64,000 bases of DNA from Siphonodentalium dalli (GCA_032622095.1 CP136061.1:84046324-84110323), one strand, 5' to 3'; shown: positions 35,300 through 47,325, counted from the first letter of the stretch. Notes: generated by a model not told the origin, from the sequence alone. A program made the numbers and translations.

Positions 35300-35753
35300 C
35301 AAGCCTGCAAATAGTGTGTCTGACTGTCTGTCATTTGCAGAATGAGGTCCCCAGATGGTGAATTTATTGATACTATCCAACATAGCAGGCTAGCATCACC
35401 AAATACACCCTCTGGGAACTTCACTCTGCTTAGGTTTCAACATCTATGGGAGACCTAGGATCAGATTGAAGTTCCCCAGATGAAATTGGTCATTTTCACC
35501 CATTAGTCACCTTGTATATGGATTTTATCTTCTGCAAATTAGGGGATATAGAAACTGCCCAGAAGGTGCAAAAGTAACTAAAACAATGTTAACTTGAGAC
35601 AGATACTTCCCAGAAGATGAAGCCTAAGCAGACTGAGGTCCCCAGAGGGTGAGTTTGGTTACGCTAGTCCGTGTGGGATCCCGGATAGTATGGCTAAAAT
35701 TCACCCTCGGGGGCCTCATTCTGCAAACGACAGACACACTATTTGCAGGCTTG
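35300..35753. mobile_element. Two-hairpin element in DCLRE1B intron
   Basis: Ends caagcctgcaaatagtgtgt and the inverse, 23 bp TIR. Flanks atgatgaa / atgatgca, a 7/8 match to an 8-bp duplication. Each end holds a hairpin on GCAGAATGAGGTCCCCAGAG. The right edge is 26 bp from the DCLRE1B 5' splice site. Confidence 0.8.
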
Positions 35754-35779
35754 ATGATGCATAAGCTCACGAGACACAC

Positions 35780-35966
35780 CTAGTCGCATGGTCAGTAATT
35801 TTCCTGTGACTTCTGAGCAGTAAATCGGATGTTGCCATGTTGACGAGAGACCCACCGTGTGGTCGCCATGTAAATGGGTCAAGAAGAAAATTTTCTTCTC
35901 TGTTATACTTCTGATTTTCCAGTAATCGACTGCGATCGGTGTGCCAGGAATTAACACGCCATTCAT
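35780..35966 (-). CDS. DCLRE1B: DCLRE1B/Apollo, exon 1
   Basis: The ATG at 35966 opens MNGVLIPGTPIAVDYW, the conserved N-terminus of Apollo. HLHGDHTVGLSSTW follows with the metal-binding HxHxDH (residues 31-36). The donor is CTAG|GTGTGT; joining it to exon 2 restores a Leu-Gly codon pair in phase 1 and continues in VSRELIH, matching family spacing. Past the donor, the intron repeats the first 24 nt of exon 2 with four third-position changes (see findings). An out-of-frame ATG upstream overlaps this start. Confidence 0.88.
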
Positions 35967-36425
35967 TATGTCCTCTCACTTGTGTCATGAGTTCTGAAAT
36001 GTGAACAAAATATATCGTATAACATATCATTTCTTAGGCCAACATTTTCAACTGGTGGACATTTCAGTCTAAAAAAATTAATGAAAGTAGGAAGATTTCA
36101 CTCTTAGAGGGTTTCAAGTTCTTTGATGTATTCTCATGAGTATAAAATACAACTTCACGTAAGGTAAATTCATGTAACTAGAACACTGTTAATTTTAGAC
36201 AATAGATATTTCCCAGAAGATGAGGCCTAAGTAGAATGAGGTCCTCAGAGGATGAATTTACTGATGCTAGCCCACCGTGTGGGGATAGTCAATAAATTCA
36301 CCCTCTTCACCCTCTGGGGACCTCATTTTGCAAATGGCAGGCAACTAAACTCAGGCTTGGTAAGAGATATACCAACTTTAGGAATACAAGAGATTGAACA
36401 TAAATACACAAGTGTCGTTGTTTAA

Positions 36426-36945
36426 AGATGGATTATCTCTTTAAATAACAAATTTTAAATAGTTGCGTGGGTATAAAATAATAGATATGAACTGAAGACC
36501 TATGTCCGGAAAAGCTTCTATCAATTAATATTGATTTTATTTTGAATATTAAATCGGGCCCATTTATGTTACTATTTTTAGAACCGACCATTCGGATGAG
36601 ACCCTATTGCGATATAGAGCACTGGGGTGTTCCTACGGCTACGCAACGAATGTCAAATGTCACAGATTGGTTGTTTGTACTGTTTTGTTCCACATATATA
36701 AGCGATAATGAGTATAATTAACGTTTATTTGTGACGAAATTGCACAATATAATTTCTGGTCTCTGTTAACAGTAACCAATATTGTTCGTTAGCTGAACAA
36801 ACACACCTGTTTAGACCAGAAAATATTAGAAATAATATTAATATTAATCGATAGAAGCATTTCCGGACAGGAGTCTTCGATTCAGATATAATATTTTATA
36901 CCCCGGTAACTATATAATACATGTTTACAAAGAGATAATCCACCT
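36426..36945. mobile_element. TTAA MITE 'AGATGGATTATCTC'
   Basis: 520 bp; inverted ends AGATGGATTATCTCTTT / AAAGAGATAATCCACCT; TTAA at 36422-36425 and 36946-36949. Unit 2 of the duplication shows the empty site gttgtttaaatgattg at about 38383-38398. Half copies are at 44742-44870 and 57725-58137. Confidence 0.88.
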
Positions 36946-36985
36946 TTAAATGATTGTAAGATTCCATGCAGCTGAAACAATGATA

Positions 36986-37151
36986 CAGTAATGCCCTATA
37001 TAATCGACTCCTTAACAACAGCAGAATGAAATATGGGTAACTTTTCAGGATTTATTCGGAAATATGGCTTGTTGCCATTCACCGACTAAATACTAAAAAG
37101 TTACCCATGATTCTGCTGTGGTTAAGGAGTTGATTATTTAGGGCATTACTG
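36986..37151. mobile_element. Foldback element, CAGTAATGCCC family
   Basis: Shortened palindrome with ends CAGTAATGCCCTA and GGGCATTACTG, TA-flanked. Confidence 0.75.
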
Positions 37152-37218
37152 TAAGTCACCCTGGGGTTATACCAATTACCATCGTCCCAATGAAACCGGG
37201 ACATTATAGAACACAATG

Positions 37219-37640
37219 ATGTGAGACCCGATAACCCAAGGCAGGCTACACGACAAGGCCTCACAATATGATGTGAGACCCGATAACTCAAGGCAGGCTA
37301 CACGAAAAGGCCTCACAATATGATGTGAGACCCGATAACTCAAGGCAGGCTACACGAAAAGGCCTCACAATATGATGTGAGACCCGATAACTCAAGGCAG
37401 GCTACACGAAAAGGCCTCACAATATGATGTGAGACCCGATAACTCAAGGCAGGCTACACGAAAAGGCCTCACAATATGATGTGAGACCCGATAACTCAAG
37501 GCAGGCTACACGAAAAGGCCTCACAATATGATGTGAGACCCGATAACTCAAGGCAGGCTACACGAAAAGGCCTCACAATATGATGTGACACCCGATAACT
37601 CAAGGCAGGCTACACGAAAAGGCCTCACAATATGATGCTG
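37219..37640. repeat. 52-bp minisatellite, 8 units (unit 1)
   Basis: Unit gatgtgagacccgataactc + aaggcaggctacacgaaaag + gcctcacaatat. Each unit has TGTGAG and its inverse CTCACA near its ends, so each can form a stem. Units are contiguous and without spacers. Confidence 0.92.
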
Positions 37641-37644
37641 GACA

Positions 37645-38030
37645 TTTGCAGAATGAGGTCCCCAGAGCAGGCTAGCATCACCAAAGTCATCCTTTGGGGA
37701 CCTCATTCTGTATGGCCTCATCTACTATGCAAGTCCTAGACATACGTCCAAGTTCCCAGATTTTGATGATAGCGACGTACAACACCCATTGGGCACCTCG
37801 ATTATGCATTGTGTCATCTGCCAATTTGGGGATATTGAAAAACTAAACTAAAAAAGAAAAAGAAACTTTCTAAAGAAACTAAAAAAAAACTTTGATAAAG
37901 ATACAGGTACTTTCCAGATAAGATGAGGCATATGCAGAATGAGGTCTCCAGAGGGTGATTTTAGTGATGTTAGCATCACTAAATTCACCCTCTGGGGGTC
38001 TCATTCTGCAAATAACCAGCACCATGTTTT
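37645..38030. mobile_element. Two-hairpin element
   Basis: Left hairpin at 37645-37711 (apex deleted), right at 37935-38010, with the usual spacer between (gataagatgaggc, tttctaaagaaac). Confidence 0.7.
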
Positions 38031-38425
38031 GTAGCCTGGAATACATACATGCTCATTTCTTTATTACTTCCTGTCCTTTAACTTTGGTTCATGGCCTCAG
38101 CTGAAAGTTCCATGGTTAATTGTATAGGGTCCTTAACCCTTTCATGCTGGTGCAGCATTAAACATCCTGTGACAGTGCATTAGATGAGGCCTAAGTAGAA
38201 TGAGGTCCTCAGAGGATGAATTTACTGATGCTAGCCCACCGTGTGGGGATAGTCAATAAATTCACCCTCTTCACCCTCTGGGGACCTCATTTTGCAAATG
38301 GCAGGCAACTAAACTCAGGCTTGGTAAGAGATATACCAACTTTAGGAATACAAGAGATTGAACATAAATACACAAGTGTCGTTGTTTAAATGATTGTAAG
38401 ATTCCATGCAGCTGAAACAATGATA

Positions 38426-38591
38426 CAGTAATGCCCTAAATAATCGACTCCTTAACAACAGCAGAATGAAATATGGGTAACTTTTCATGATTTATTCGGA
38501 AATATGGCTTGTTGCCATTCACCGACTAAATACTAAAAAGTTACCCATGATTCTGCTGTGGTTAAGGAGTTGATTATTTAGGGCATTACTG
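38426..38591. mobile_element. Foldback element, CAGTAATGCCC family (unit 2 copy)
   Basis: Duplicate of 36986-37151. Confidence 0.75.
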
Positions 38592-38658
38592 TAAGTCACC
38601 CTGGGGTTATACCAATTACCATCGTCCCAATGAAACCGGGACATTATAGAACACAATG

Positions 38659-39080
38659 ATGTGAGACCCGATAACCCAAGGCAGGCTACACGACAAGGCC
38701 TCACAATATGATGTGAGACCCGATAACTCAAGGCAGGCTACACGAAAAGGCCTCACAATATGATGTGAGACCCGATAACTCAAGGCAGGCTACACGAAAA
38801 GGCCTCACAATATGATGTGAGACCCGATAACTCAAGGCAGGCTACACGAAAAGGCCTCACAATATGATGTGAGACCCGATAACTCAAGGCAGGCTACACG
38901 AAAAGGCCTCACAATATGATGTGAGACCCGATAACTCAAGGCAGGCTACACGAAAAGGCCTCACAATATGATGTGAGACCCGATAACTCAAGGCAGGCTA
39001 CACGAAAAGGCCTCACAATATGATGTGACACCCGATAACTCAAGGCAGGCTACACGAAAAGGCCTCACAATATGATGCTG
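38659..39080. repeat. 52-bp minisatellite, 8 units (unit 2 copy)
   Basis: Same eight units, including the variant last unit (gatgtgacaccc), as in unit 1, which shows the array was copied whole and has not changed since. Confidence 0.92.
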
Positions 39081-39084
39081 GACA

Positions 39085-39470
39085 TTTGCAGAATGAGGTC
39101 CCCAGAGCAGGCTAGCATCACCAAAGTCATCCTTTGGGGACCTCATTCTGTATGGCCTCATCTACTATGCAAGTCCTAGACATACGTCCAAGTTCCCAGA
39201 TTTTGATGATAGCGACGTACAACACCCATTGGGCACCTCGATTATGCATTGTGTCATCTGCCAATTTGGGGATATTGAAAAACTAAACTAAAAAAGAAAA
39301 AGAAACTTTCTAAAGAAACTAAAAAAAAACTTTGATAAAGATACAGGTACTTTCCAGATAAGATGAGGCATATGCAGAATGAGGTCTCCAGAGGGTGATT
39401 TTAGTGATGTTAGCATCACTAAATTCACCCTCTGGGGGTCTCATTCTGCAAATAACCAGCACCATGTTTT
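39085..39470. mobile_element. Two-hairpin element (unit 2 copy)
   Basis: Duplicate of 37645-38030. Confidence 0.7.
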
Positions 39471-39576
39471 GTAGCCTGGAATACATACATGCTCATTTCT
39501 TTATTACTTCCTGTCCTTTAACTTTGGTTCATGGCCTCAGCTGAAAGTTCCATGGTTAATTGTATAGGGTCCTTAA

Positions 39577-39802
39577 CCCTTTCATGCTGGTGCAGCATTA
39601 AACATCCTGTGACAGTGCATTCTCTTATATATGCGAGTCTCCCATAGGGAGCCTCGCATATATAAGAGAATGCAGTGGTTTACAAGGACAGGGTAAATAT
39701 TGTTAGGCCAATGCATTCTCTTATGGGCGACTCGCATATATAAGAGAATGCATTGGCACAGGGTTTTTTGCAAAAATTCAGGAAGCTCCAGTCATGAAAG
39801 TG
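39577..39802. mobile_element. TTAA hairpin element, CCCTTTCATG end type
   Basis: Left end TTAA + CCCTTTCATGCTGG, right end GCTCCAGTCATGAAAGTG + TTAA. It holds two hairpins (39615-39675 and 39708-39762) built on TGCATTCTCTTATATATGCG. Confidence 0.8.
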
Positions 39803-39971
39803 TTAAAGCTGCTTCAACCATTACTTATTATCCTCCAACAGAAAATCAATATTGTTAAGAGTGTAGACTGCATCATTATTGTTAAGAATGTAGACTGCAT
39901 CATTATTGACGGAGATGTAATGTAATTCATTAGACTAGATGCGAGTGGCTTAAACATTATGTCTGTGTTGG

Positions 39972-40225
39972 CAAGCCTTGAAATAGGGTGTCTGTCATTT
40001 GCAGAATGAGGTCCCCAGAGGGTGAATTTAGTGATGCTACCCCGCATAGCAGGCTAGCATCACCAAATTCACCCTCTGGGGACCTCATTCTGCTTACACC
40101 TCAGCATAATGAGGTTCCCAGAGGGTGAATTTGGTGATGCTAGCCTGCTATGCGGGGTAGCATCACTAAATTCACCCTCTGGGAACCTCATTCTGCAAAT
40201 GACAGACACACTATTTCAAGGCTTG
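39972..40225. mobile_element. Two-hairpin element, short spacer
   Basis: Ends caagccttgaaatag / ctatttcaaggcttg. The two hairpins (40001-40092, 40105-40197) are nearly adjacent, so the 250-bp element is itself a large palindrome. Confidence 0.8.
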
Positions 40226-40238
40226 TATATACATTTAA

Positions 40239-40522
40239 CCCTTCAATGAGTGATCATGACTGGAGCTTCCTGAAATTTTGCGAAAACCCTGTGCCAAAGC
40301 ATTCTCTTAATATAGGCGGGTCTCCCATAAGGATCCTCGCATATATAAGATACATTGGCCAAGCCCACCTAGCAATATTTACGTTGACTTTGTAAGCCAG
40401 TGCATTCTCTTATATATGCGCGGCTCCCTATCCGTATCATATACTCGATTATATATAAGAGAATGCACTGGCCAACACAGGATCTTTAATGCTGCACCAG
40501 CGCAGCTCCCGTCATGAAAGGG
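40239..40522. mobile_element. TTAA hairpin element, CCCTTTCATG end type
   Basis: Left TTAA at 40235-40238; right flank is TCAA, a one-base change. Two hairpins (40302-40355; 40398-40473). Confidence 0.7.
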
Positions 40523-40528
40523 TCAACA

Positions 40529-41315
40529 GATTATTTTCCATTATAATTACCATGTTGATTACATTGTTTGTAGAGCACATGAGTTTATTTTCCATTATAA
40601 TTACCATGTTGATTACATTGTTTGTAGAGCACATGAGTTTATTTTCCATTATAATTACCATGTTGATTACATTGTTCGTAGAGCACATGAGTTTATTTTC
40701 CATTATAATTACCATGCTGATTACATTGTTCGTAGAGCACATGAGTTTATTTTCCATTATAATTACCATGTTGATTACATCGTTCGTAGAGCACATGAGT
40801 TTATTTTCCATTATAATTACCATGTTGATTACATCGTTCGTAGAGCACATGAGTTTATTTTCCATTATAATTACCATGTTGATTACATCGTTCGTAGAGC
40901 ACATGAGTTTATTTTCCATTATAATTACCATGTTGATTACATCGTTCGTAGAGCACATGAGTTTATTTTCCATTATAATTACCATGTTGATTACATCGTT
41001 CGTAGAGCACATGAGTTTATTTTCCATTATAATTACCATGTTGATTACATCGTTCGTAGAGCACATGAGATTATTTTGATTACCATGTTGATTACATCGT
41101 TCGTAGAGCACATGAGTTTATTTTGATTACCATGTTGATTACATTGTTCGTAGAGCACATGAGTTTATTTTGATTACCATGTTGATTACATTGTTCGTAG
41201 AGCACATGAGTTTATTTTGATTACCATGTTGATTACATTGTTCGTAGAGCACATGAGTTTATTTTGATTACCATGTTGATTACATCGTTTGTAGAGCACA
41301 TGAGTTTATTTTGCA
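40529..41315. repeat. 54-bp then 47-bp minisatellite
   Basis: About ten 54-bp units with ttattttccattataattacc, then five units lacking 7 bp in that segment (ttattttgattacc). Units share catgttgattacat and gtagagcacatgag. 54 is a multiple of three, so both strands stay open for about 600 nt without being coding. Confidence 0.93.
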
Positions 41316-42046
41316 CTCATTTGTTGCATACATTCTTTTGAGTAAAATAGGAGATAGTCCCAAAAATGGCCGGATTTAGTGTGCAGTACCCCTTTAATAT
41401 GAGGTGATTATGTGTGGGTTTTTGTGTGGGTAGCATGTATACATATATAGGTCATTGCAGCAGGGAAAATTATTAAGTTCTTGATTCTTTACAGAGTGTT
41501 TCCGCTATAGGGGCAGCGGGTCCCTTTACACAGTGTTTTCATTATAGGGGCAGTGGGTCCCTTTACACAGTGTTTCCGCTGTAGGGACAGTGGGTCCCTT
41601 TACACAGTGTTTCCACTATAGGGGAGAGCTTTCCGATGAATGGCAACAAGCCATATTTCCGACTAAATCCTGAAAAGTTACCCATAATTCTGCTGTGGTT
41701 AAGCAGTCGATTAATTAGGGCATTACTGTATGTGGTTAATTCTGGTTACATGTATGTCGCGATTATGTTCTGTTCTATGATTATATAGATACAGTCCAGA
41801 GGTCTATACAATATCAATATATATAGGCAGTGCCAAATGACAACACCTTCAGTACATTTAATTACAAATCCTTCAAATTGTTAAAAATAACACACATTTG
41901 ATGGGACTGAGATTTGTCCCCAGTGGATACAGTGGTACCGTTACCCCCAACCCCTAGCGGAAACCCTGCTAAAGCATATAATTTTTATGCACTTGCAATG
42001 TGTCTCAAGAGATTGCCTGATAAACATGGCATTGATATTAAGCCTC
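41316..42046. other. Patchwork of repeat ends
   Basis: Right terminus of the AGGGGTACTGTAC MITE (41380-41395), four units of a 39-bp repeat around 'cagtgggtccctttacacag' (41480-41620), and the right half of a foldback palindrome (41626-41733). No gene. Confidence 0.65.
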
Positions 42047-42050
42047 TTAA

Positions 42051-42308
42051 CCCTTTGAGTGCCAGATCCGATTTTTTTATCAACCCATATACCCTGTGCC
42101 AATGCATTCTCTTATAGGTCGCCTCGCATATATAAGAGAATGCATTGGCCTAACAATTTTTCATCATTTGTTATTATTTTTTACAATTTTTTACAATTTT
42201 AATAATTTTTTAAAAATCTAAAACAAAAAAAGTTTTTTATTTTTTTTAGGGCTGATTTTACAGACCGTAAATTAGGGCCGATGAGATCGGACCCTGGCAC
42301 TGAATGGG
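42051..42308. mobile_element. TTAA hairpin element, CCCTTTGAGTGCCAG type
   Basis: 258 bp; TTAA at 42047-42050 and 42309-42312; ends CCCTTTGAGTGCCAG / CTGGCACTGAATGGG; one internal hairpin at 42102-42150. Confidence 0.85.
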
Positions 42309-42312
42309 TTAA

Positions 42313-43104
42313 AGACATATTATGGACTTGTTCGAGTTCGTGAAACTGTTAAGTTAGTATTCAGGCGTTATGCCAACCTGGAGAATGTATAATTCTACTA
42401 ACATCTCCAAAAATTTCAAAGAAATCGACCCAATAGAAAATATCATCAAAACTATGCTCAATTGTAAATATTTACATCTGGATTCGGGACGCAACAATCG
42501 GCGACAAACAAACACAAATGATTTCGCCATCCAGAGTCAGTGCAATTAATTAATATATCAGAATGACGGTGTGTGTTGGCAATTTGGATTAATATTCATA
42601 AAAAGAACAAACTTTGAGCAAGATTATTTTCCATTTCTACTCGATCACTCTACCAGAGTGTTTCACATCACTTTAATGTGTTCACTACCTTGAATTGTAT
42701 GCTTATCACAGCCTGTGATGTTGGGTCTGGTAGAATTGTTCACATTTAAAATTAATGTGCATGTGTGAATTACCATACTATATTTATATTATAAACTAGT
42801 ATTTGATACATCTCATGTGTAATTGTATGTCTAAATGACTGCTATGTGTATTATGTGTTCTATTCACATTTAATATTGATTTGTTCTTGTCATATTTTAC
42901 TTGGGTCTGTTGTTAGACTTTAAGATAAAAATGCTAATTTTCCTTATTTTCCCTAATTTGACCTTCAATTTAATTTGGCAAAATAAAAAATTCATTTGGC
43001 AAAAAAAAATTCATTTGGCAAACATTTTGGCAAGAGAATATTTTGGTCCAGCGCCAACCCTGATCACAGGCAATGAAGTCAGCAAATAAACAAGCAACAA
43101 GAAA
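42313..43104. other. Non-coding, nothing recognised
   Basis: AT-rich; a short run of 'ttcatttggcaaa' repeats near 42990-43030. Confidence 0.5.
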
Positions 43105-43290
43105 GAACAGACTTCAACTAGGGAACTTCAATCTGATCATAGGTCTCCCATAGCAGTTGAGGCCTAAGCAGAATGAGGTTGGCAGAGGGTAAACTTGGTA
43201 ATGCTAGCCCCGCTGTGCAGGATATAATCACTAAATAACCCCTCTGGGAACCTAATTCTGCAAATGTCAGACACACCGTTTCCAGACTTG
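43105..43290. mobile_element. Two-hairpin element, right part
   Basis: Right hairpin 43168-43262 and the terminal 'cagacacaccgtttcc' tail only. Confidence 0.65.
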
Positions 43291-43892
43291 GCTATAATAT
43301 GTACATAAACAAAAATATATGCACATATTATGAAAATATAAATAAAAGAAATATTCTTATTTCAGAGACTTTAATATTTTTATTTCAAAACATACAAGCT
43401 TAAAATACTAACTCAAAACATCAACAGCAAAACAATATTCATAGATTATTATAGAACTTGAACGAACACATAGCACAGAAACAAAATATTTCATATGAAA
43501 ACATTTATTAAAAAAAAAAAACACCATAAAAAGCCCCACATAGAATGGAGCAGACAGCACTCCATACTAGTCCATAGTGCATTCTCTTATATATGTGAGG
43601 CTCTCTAAAGGGCTAATGACTGCCGATGATAATCTTATCAGATTATTAGAATTCATATCTACATACATCCTATTTTTTGGAAGCCAGGGCTTTTCCCCAA
43701 GAAAATAGCTTCCAAATACGAAGCACATGGCAGATGAAGTAAATACTCATGAGAATCGTAGTATTTATTATTAGTTTTAAAATAAGAGCGTCCCTAGGGC
43801 ATGGCATAATACGTCCATGGTAATTTCAACAAAGGGCAATAACTCTGGTGAAAATTGGCGGGCGGAACCCAAATACAAATTTGGCCTGTATT
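43291..43892. other. Non-coding with mollusc-type dispersed repeat
   Basis: It includes a half hairpin (43575-43606) and 'gggcaataactctggtgaaaa' at 43835, a dispersed motif seen also at 47500, 47665, 51655 and 57536. Confidence 0.5.
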
Positions 43893-43896
43893 TTAA

Positions 43897-43966
43897 CCCT
43901 TTACCCAACAGAACGCCCTGTGCCAATGCATTCTCTTATATATGCGAGTCGACCATAGGGCGTAAA
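43897..43966. mobile_element. TTAA hairpin element, CCCTTTACCCAACAG type, left half
   Basis: TTAA at 43893-43896, CCCTTTACCCAACAGAACG, then half of the ATGCATTCTCTTATATATGC hairpin. Confidence 0.7.
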
Positions 43967-44310
43967 AACAACAGGATGCAAACTATCGATAATGTCTCAT
44001 AGATTGCAATGAGCATAATGAATTATGAATATATTCTGTATTATAAAACATGTTTCTCTATGACTGGGATAATTCACCTCCAATTTAGCAATTTAAATAC
44101 AATGATCATGAAGCTGTGTTTGTGACTGTCATCAGCTTTTTAAGGAGACTGGATTCTACTTGCAATGAGCTGTTGCATGCGCAACCAATGAAATTAGTGC
44201 CCAGTCTGAAATATGACAAACAGAAGGAAGGAGATCCCTTTAATACAGAAATGGAAATGGCACACAAAATTATATATGTAAATGTGATAAGGTATCATCA
44301 ACTTTTTACA
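43967..44310. other. Non-coding, nothing recognised
   Basis: A 67-codon frame at 44116-44319 has no recognisable feature. Confidence 0.4.
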
Positions 44311-44741
44311 GATACTTAATCCGATTAAGCGCCCCTCAATTACTATCTATTTGGAGTCGGATGTAAAACATATTTGATTCAAGTCGAGGAACCACCTATC
44401 AAAGCTCAGAGTTACTGTATTAGATATCAATTTTTGAAATCAATTATTTTTCACCATCAAGACTTATTAGTGGCCATATAAAAAGTCAATGAGCCCAGTC
44501 TTGGACCAAATTGCGGATGGATGGGTAACTCTAAAATCAAGAGGCTTTGTGTTGATAATAAGTCCAAATTTCATCGAACAACATGTTGGTAAAACGTTTC
44601 GGGCAATTTTATACTATAGGACAGTGGTTAGCATTATTTTTGGGCAATTAATCGATTCTGATAACTAAAGGAGCATTTCTAAAAATGTTCATGTTGTTGG
44701 AATCTGATGATATGGGGACAATCGAATTGGATTGTGTACCT
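44311..44741. mobile_element. Palindromic TTAA element (GGTACTCAATCC family)
   Basis: It contains tatttgattcaagtcgagga and ends attgtgtacct + TTAA (44742-44745). The left end is decayed (gatacttaatccg). Directly followed by a left half of the AGATGGATTATCTC MITE (44746-44870). Confidence 0.65.
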
Positions 44742-45044
44742 TTAAAGATAGTCTGTCTCTATATAGGTTTTATATAAATTCCAGGGTATAAAATAATAGA
44801 TATGAATTGATGACACATGTCCGGAAAAGCTTCTATCAATTAATATCAATTTTATTTAGAATTGTTTGACATTCGTGTGACAGTTTTATGTAATATTTAT
44901 TGAACAGAAATCGGCATGAAAACTTTCAGAGCGTACCAAGAGAGAGCACTCTATTTTGGTAGAAACCCCAATCTAGGCAAATAACAGATCAGCTAAGGGA
45001 TTTATAGTGAATTACGATTGAAATAAAATGTCAGCCGACCACAG

Positions 45045-45564
45045 TGTCCCCCGAAAACGTGGCAAGTCGATGCCGCTTTGTTAAAGAAATTAAAAAAAAT
45101 GTTGAAATTTTCTAAGTCGAAAAGGGTTAATAACTCCGTAAAAAAATAATTGTTCCATCATCAATATAAATGTTGCACATCTCCAATATGTGTGTAACAA
45201 TACTCTGAAGTTTCAAATATCTACGATCAAAAATGTAGGAGGAATTGATTACACCATGAAAGTACCCTCATACAGAAAATTTTAAAAAATGTTGAAATTT
45301 TCTAAGTCGAAAAAGGTTAATTACTCCGTAACAAATAATTTTTCCGTCATCTATATACATGTTGCACATCTCCAATATGTGGGTAACAATACTCTGAAGT
45401 TTAAATCTCTAGGATGAAAACTGTAGGAGGAGTTGATTACACCGTGAAGGTACTCAAAAGTGTGATGGACGGACGAACGGCACAACAGACGAATGGACAG
45501 TACAACGGACGGACGGATGGAGCCCGTTTCTATAGTACCCAGAAAATTAATTTTTCGGGGGACA
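45045..45564. repeat. TGTCCCCCGAAAA-ended repeat, copy 1
   Basis: Ends TGTCCCCCGAAAA and TTTTTCGGGGGACA, inverted. Inside are two direct copies of an about 180-bp block (tgttgaaattttctaagtcg ... gtaggaggaattgattacac). It carries 'gacggacggatgg' near the right end. A related copy is at 51411-52160. Confidence 0.7.
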
Positions 45565-46879
45565 ATAAATAGATAGAACCGCATCATAGTAAGTTGACTC
45601 ACAATCGTACATCTCCGGTTCAGAAAATGTGAATTTAATTGAGTTTTAACGGCATTTTAAGGTTAACACAACAATCAGACAGGGAGTCTATCTGCGAGTG
45701 ACCTTGACTCATCTTTAATGATGCGTTTGAAAATAAATTCTGTGCCTCGACAAACATATTCTTGAAACGAAACTACTTGAATGAATCATCTCATCGATTG
45801 ATCGCTTATTGTTTCTTTATTGTCGTGATTGAAAAAGTAAAAATAGTAATGGAGAGAACAACACTGAATGAAATAGTTCCGTCGACAGATTGCACTGGTG
45901 CGATTCTGAGAATTATCACACGCCTGGAAACTCGTGCGATCATGCGAATTACGTTAATAGATATGTAATAAACCACTTTATTAGGTCTTTATAGACAAAT
46001 GATATACCCCATCTTCAGTTTAATATGTATTTTATTCACAATACTGTATACCCATTAAACAAGGAAATGTTAAAAACATCATCACAGAATACTAATTAGC
46101 TTATGATTCGGCTGCGGTGGCAATGTTGAAATTACCATGGTTACATCCACACATGGTTTGGTGAGCTGTGTATTAAAATAGGTTTGTCAGAGCCTCACCC
46201 AAAATAAACAATTTAAATAATGGCATTAGCTACATATTCTATATGTTATAATGCTAATTCAAATTCTGGTATCACTAAAGCCTGTTATTCTCAGTGAATT
46301 TGTGATTCTAATGAACGGGATAATAATAACGGCGGGGAATAACGTGGTTTCAAGGTTGGTGAGTACCACGCATTCAAAATGTGCAAATGTACAAAAACAT
46401 AATAAATGAGGAACTGACACAAAACATAGCAGTTTGACTCTTACGTGCATATGCTAGTTTATTTTTAAAACAAGTTGATACATTATTTGTTCAGAAATAC
46501 TCTGTGGTTTTATATAACATTCTTACAAAAGTTTCCAGTCGAGGTTCGCGAAACACAAGTCCATACATCTAGGAGAATCCTTCGACTGACAACTTTGGTC
46601 AGAATGTTAGAGCAAAGGACTGCGAGTTTGGACACAAATGAGGTTATGAGTTTGTTTGAAAAATAGTATAGCATATGCTCGTAGCTGCCAAAATACAATG
46701 TAATATATCATTATCCTAGTTTATTACTTTTTCCTCGTTTCTGGTTGGGTTTGCGGTCACTTCAGCCATTTTGAATGTGTGATACTCGTCAACTCGAAAC
46801 CACAAGATTCCCCACTGTGATAATGGTGCCAAAATACAGGTAAATAATGGTATCAAAGTAAAACGAGGTTGCAAAGATT
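45565..46879. other. Non-coding, nothing recognised
   Basis: Several short frames but none with recognisable domains or splice context. Confidence 0.45.
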
Positions 46880-47325
46880 ATGCCTGAATTTAATGTGTCT
46901 GATATTTGCAGAATGAGGTCCCCAGTGGGTGAATTTAATGACGCTATCCCACATAGTGGGGTAGCATCACAATATTCACCTTCTGGGGACCTCATTCTGC
47001 TTAGCCCTCATCTTCTAGGAAATATCAAAAGTCTCAAATTAACATTGTTTGTAGTAAAAAATTTCCTGGTCAGTTTCTATATCCCCTAATTGCAGAATAT
47101 ACATGTAAATTGCATTATCAAGGTGACTAAAGGTGAACATCACAAACTTCAACTTGGGAACTTCAAGCTATCCTAGCTCTCCCATAGCAATTGAGGCCTA
47201 AGCAGAATGAGGTCACCAGAGGGTGAATTTGGTGAGGCTAGCCCTCTATGCAGGATAGTGTGACTTAAGATTACCCTCTCTGGACCTCATTCTGCAAGCG
47301 GCAGACACACTATTTCATGGTGCAA
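46880..47325. mobile_element. Two-hairpin element, complete
   Basis: Left hairpin 46909-47000 with near-perfect arms (gcagaatgaggtccccag) and apex CCCACATAGTGGG; right hairpin 47205-47296; spacer with 'ctatatcccctaattgcaga'. Confidence 0.8.

Larger units (their letters stand above)
36219..38183. repeat. Tandem duplication, unit 1 (1,440 bp + 525 bp insert)
   Basis: Starts agatgaggcctaagtagaat and ends gtgacagtgcatt. Unit 2 follows directly. Only scattered single-base differences are visible (e.g. 37003, 37049), so it is recent. It contains a TTAA element missing from unit 2, a foldback palindrome, a 52-bp minisatellite and a two-hairpin element. Confidence 0.9.
38184..39622. repeat. Tandem duplication, unit 2 (1,440 bp)
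   Basis: Second unit, lacking the TTAA element. At its end it continues into the full TTAA hairpin element 39577-39802; unit 1 has only the left 50 bp of it. So the breakpoint lies inside that element and unit 2 is the original right end. Confidence 0.9.

Noticed and set aside
37219-39080. Regular 52-bp repeats resembling a CRISPR array
   Set aside because: Units are contiguous with no variable spacers and the DNA is eukaryotic; plain minisatellite.
40489-41111. Long open frames on both strands (about 200 codons each)
   Set aside because: They arise from a 54-bp tandem unit whose length is a multiple of three; the 18-residue peptide repeat has no independent support.
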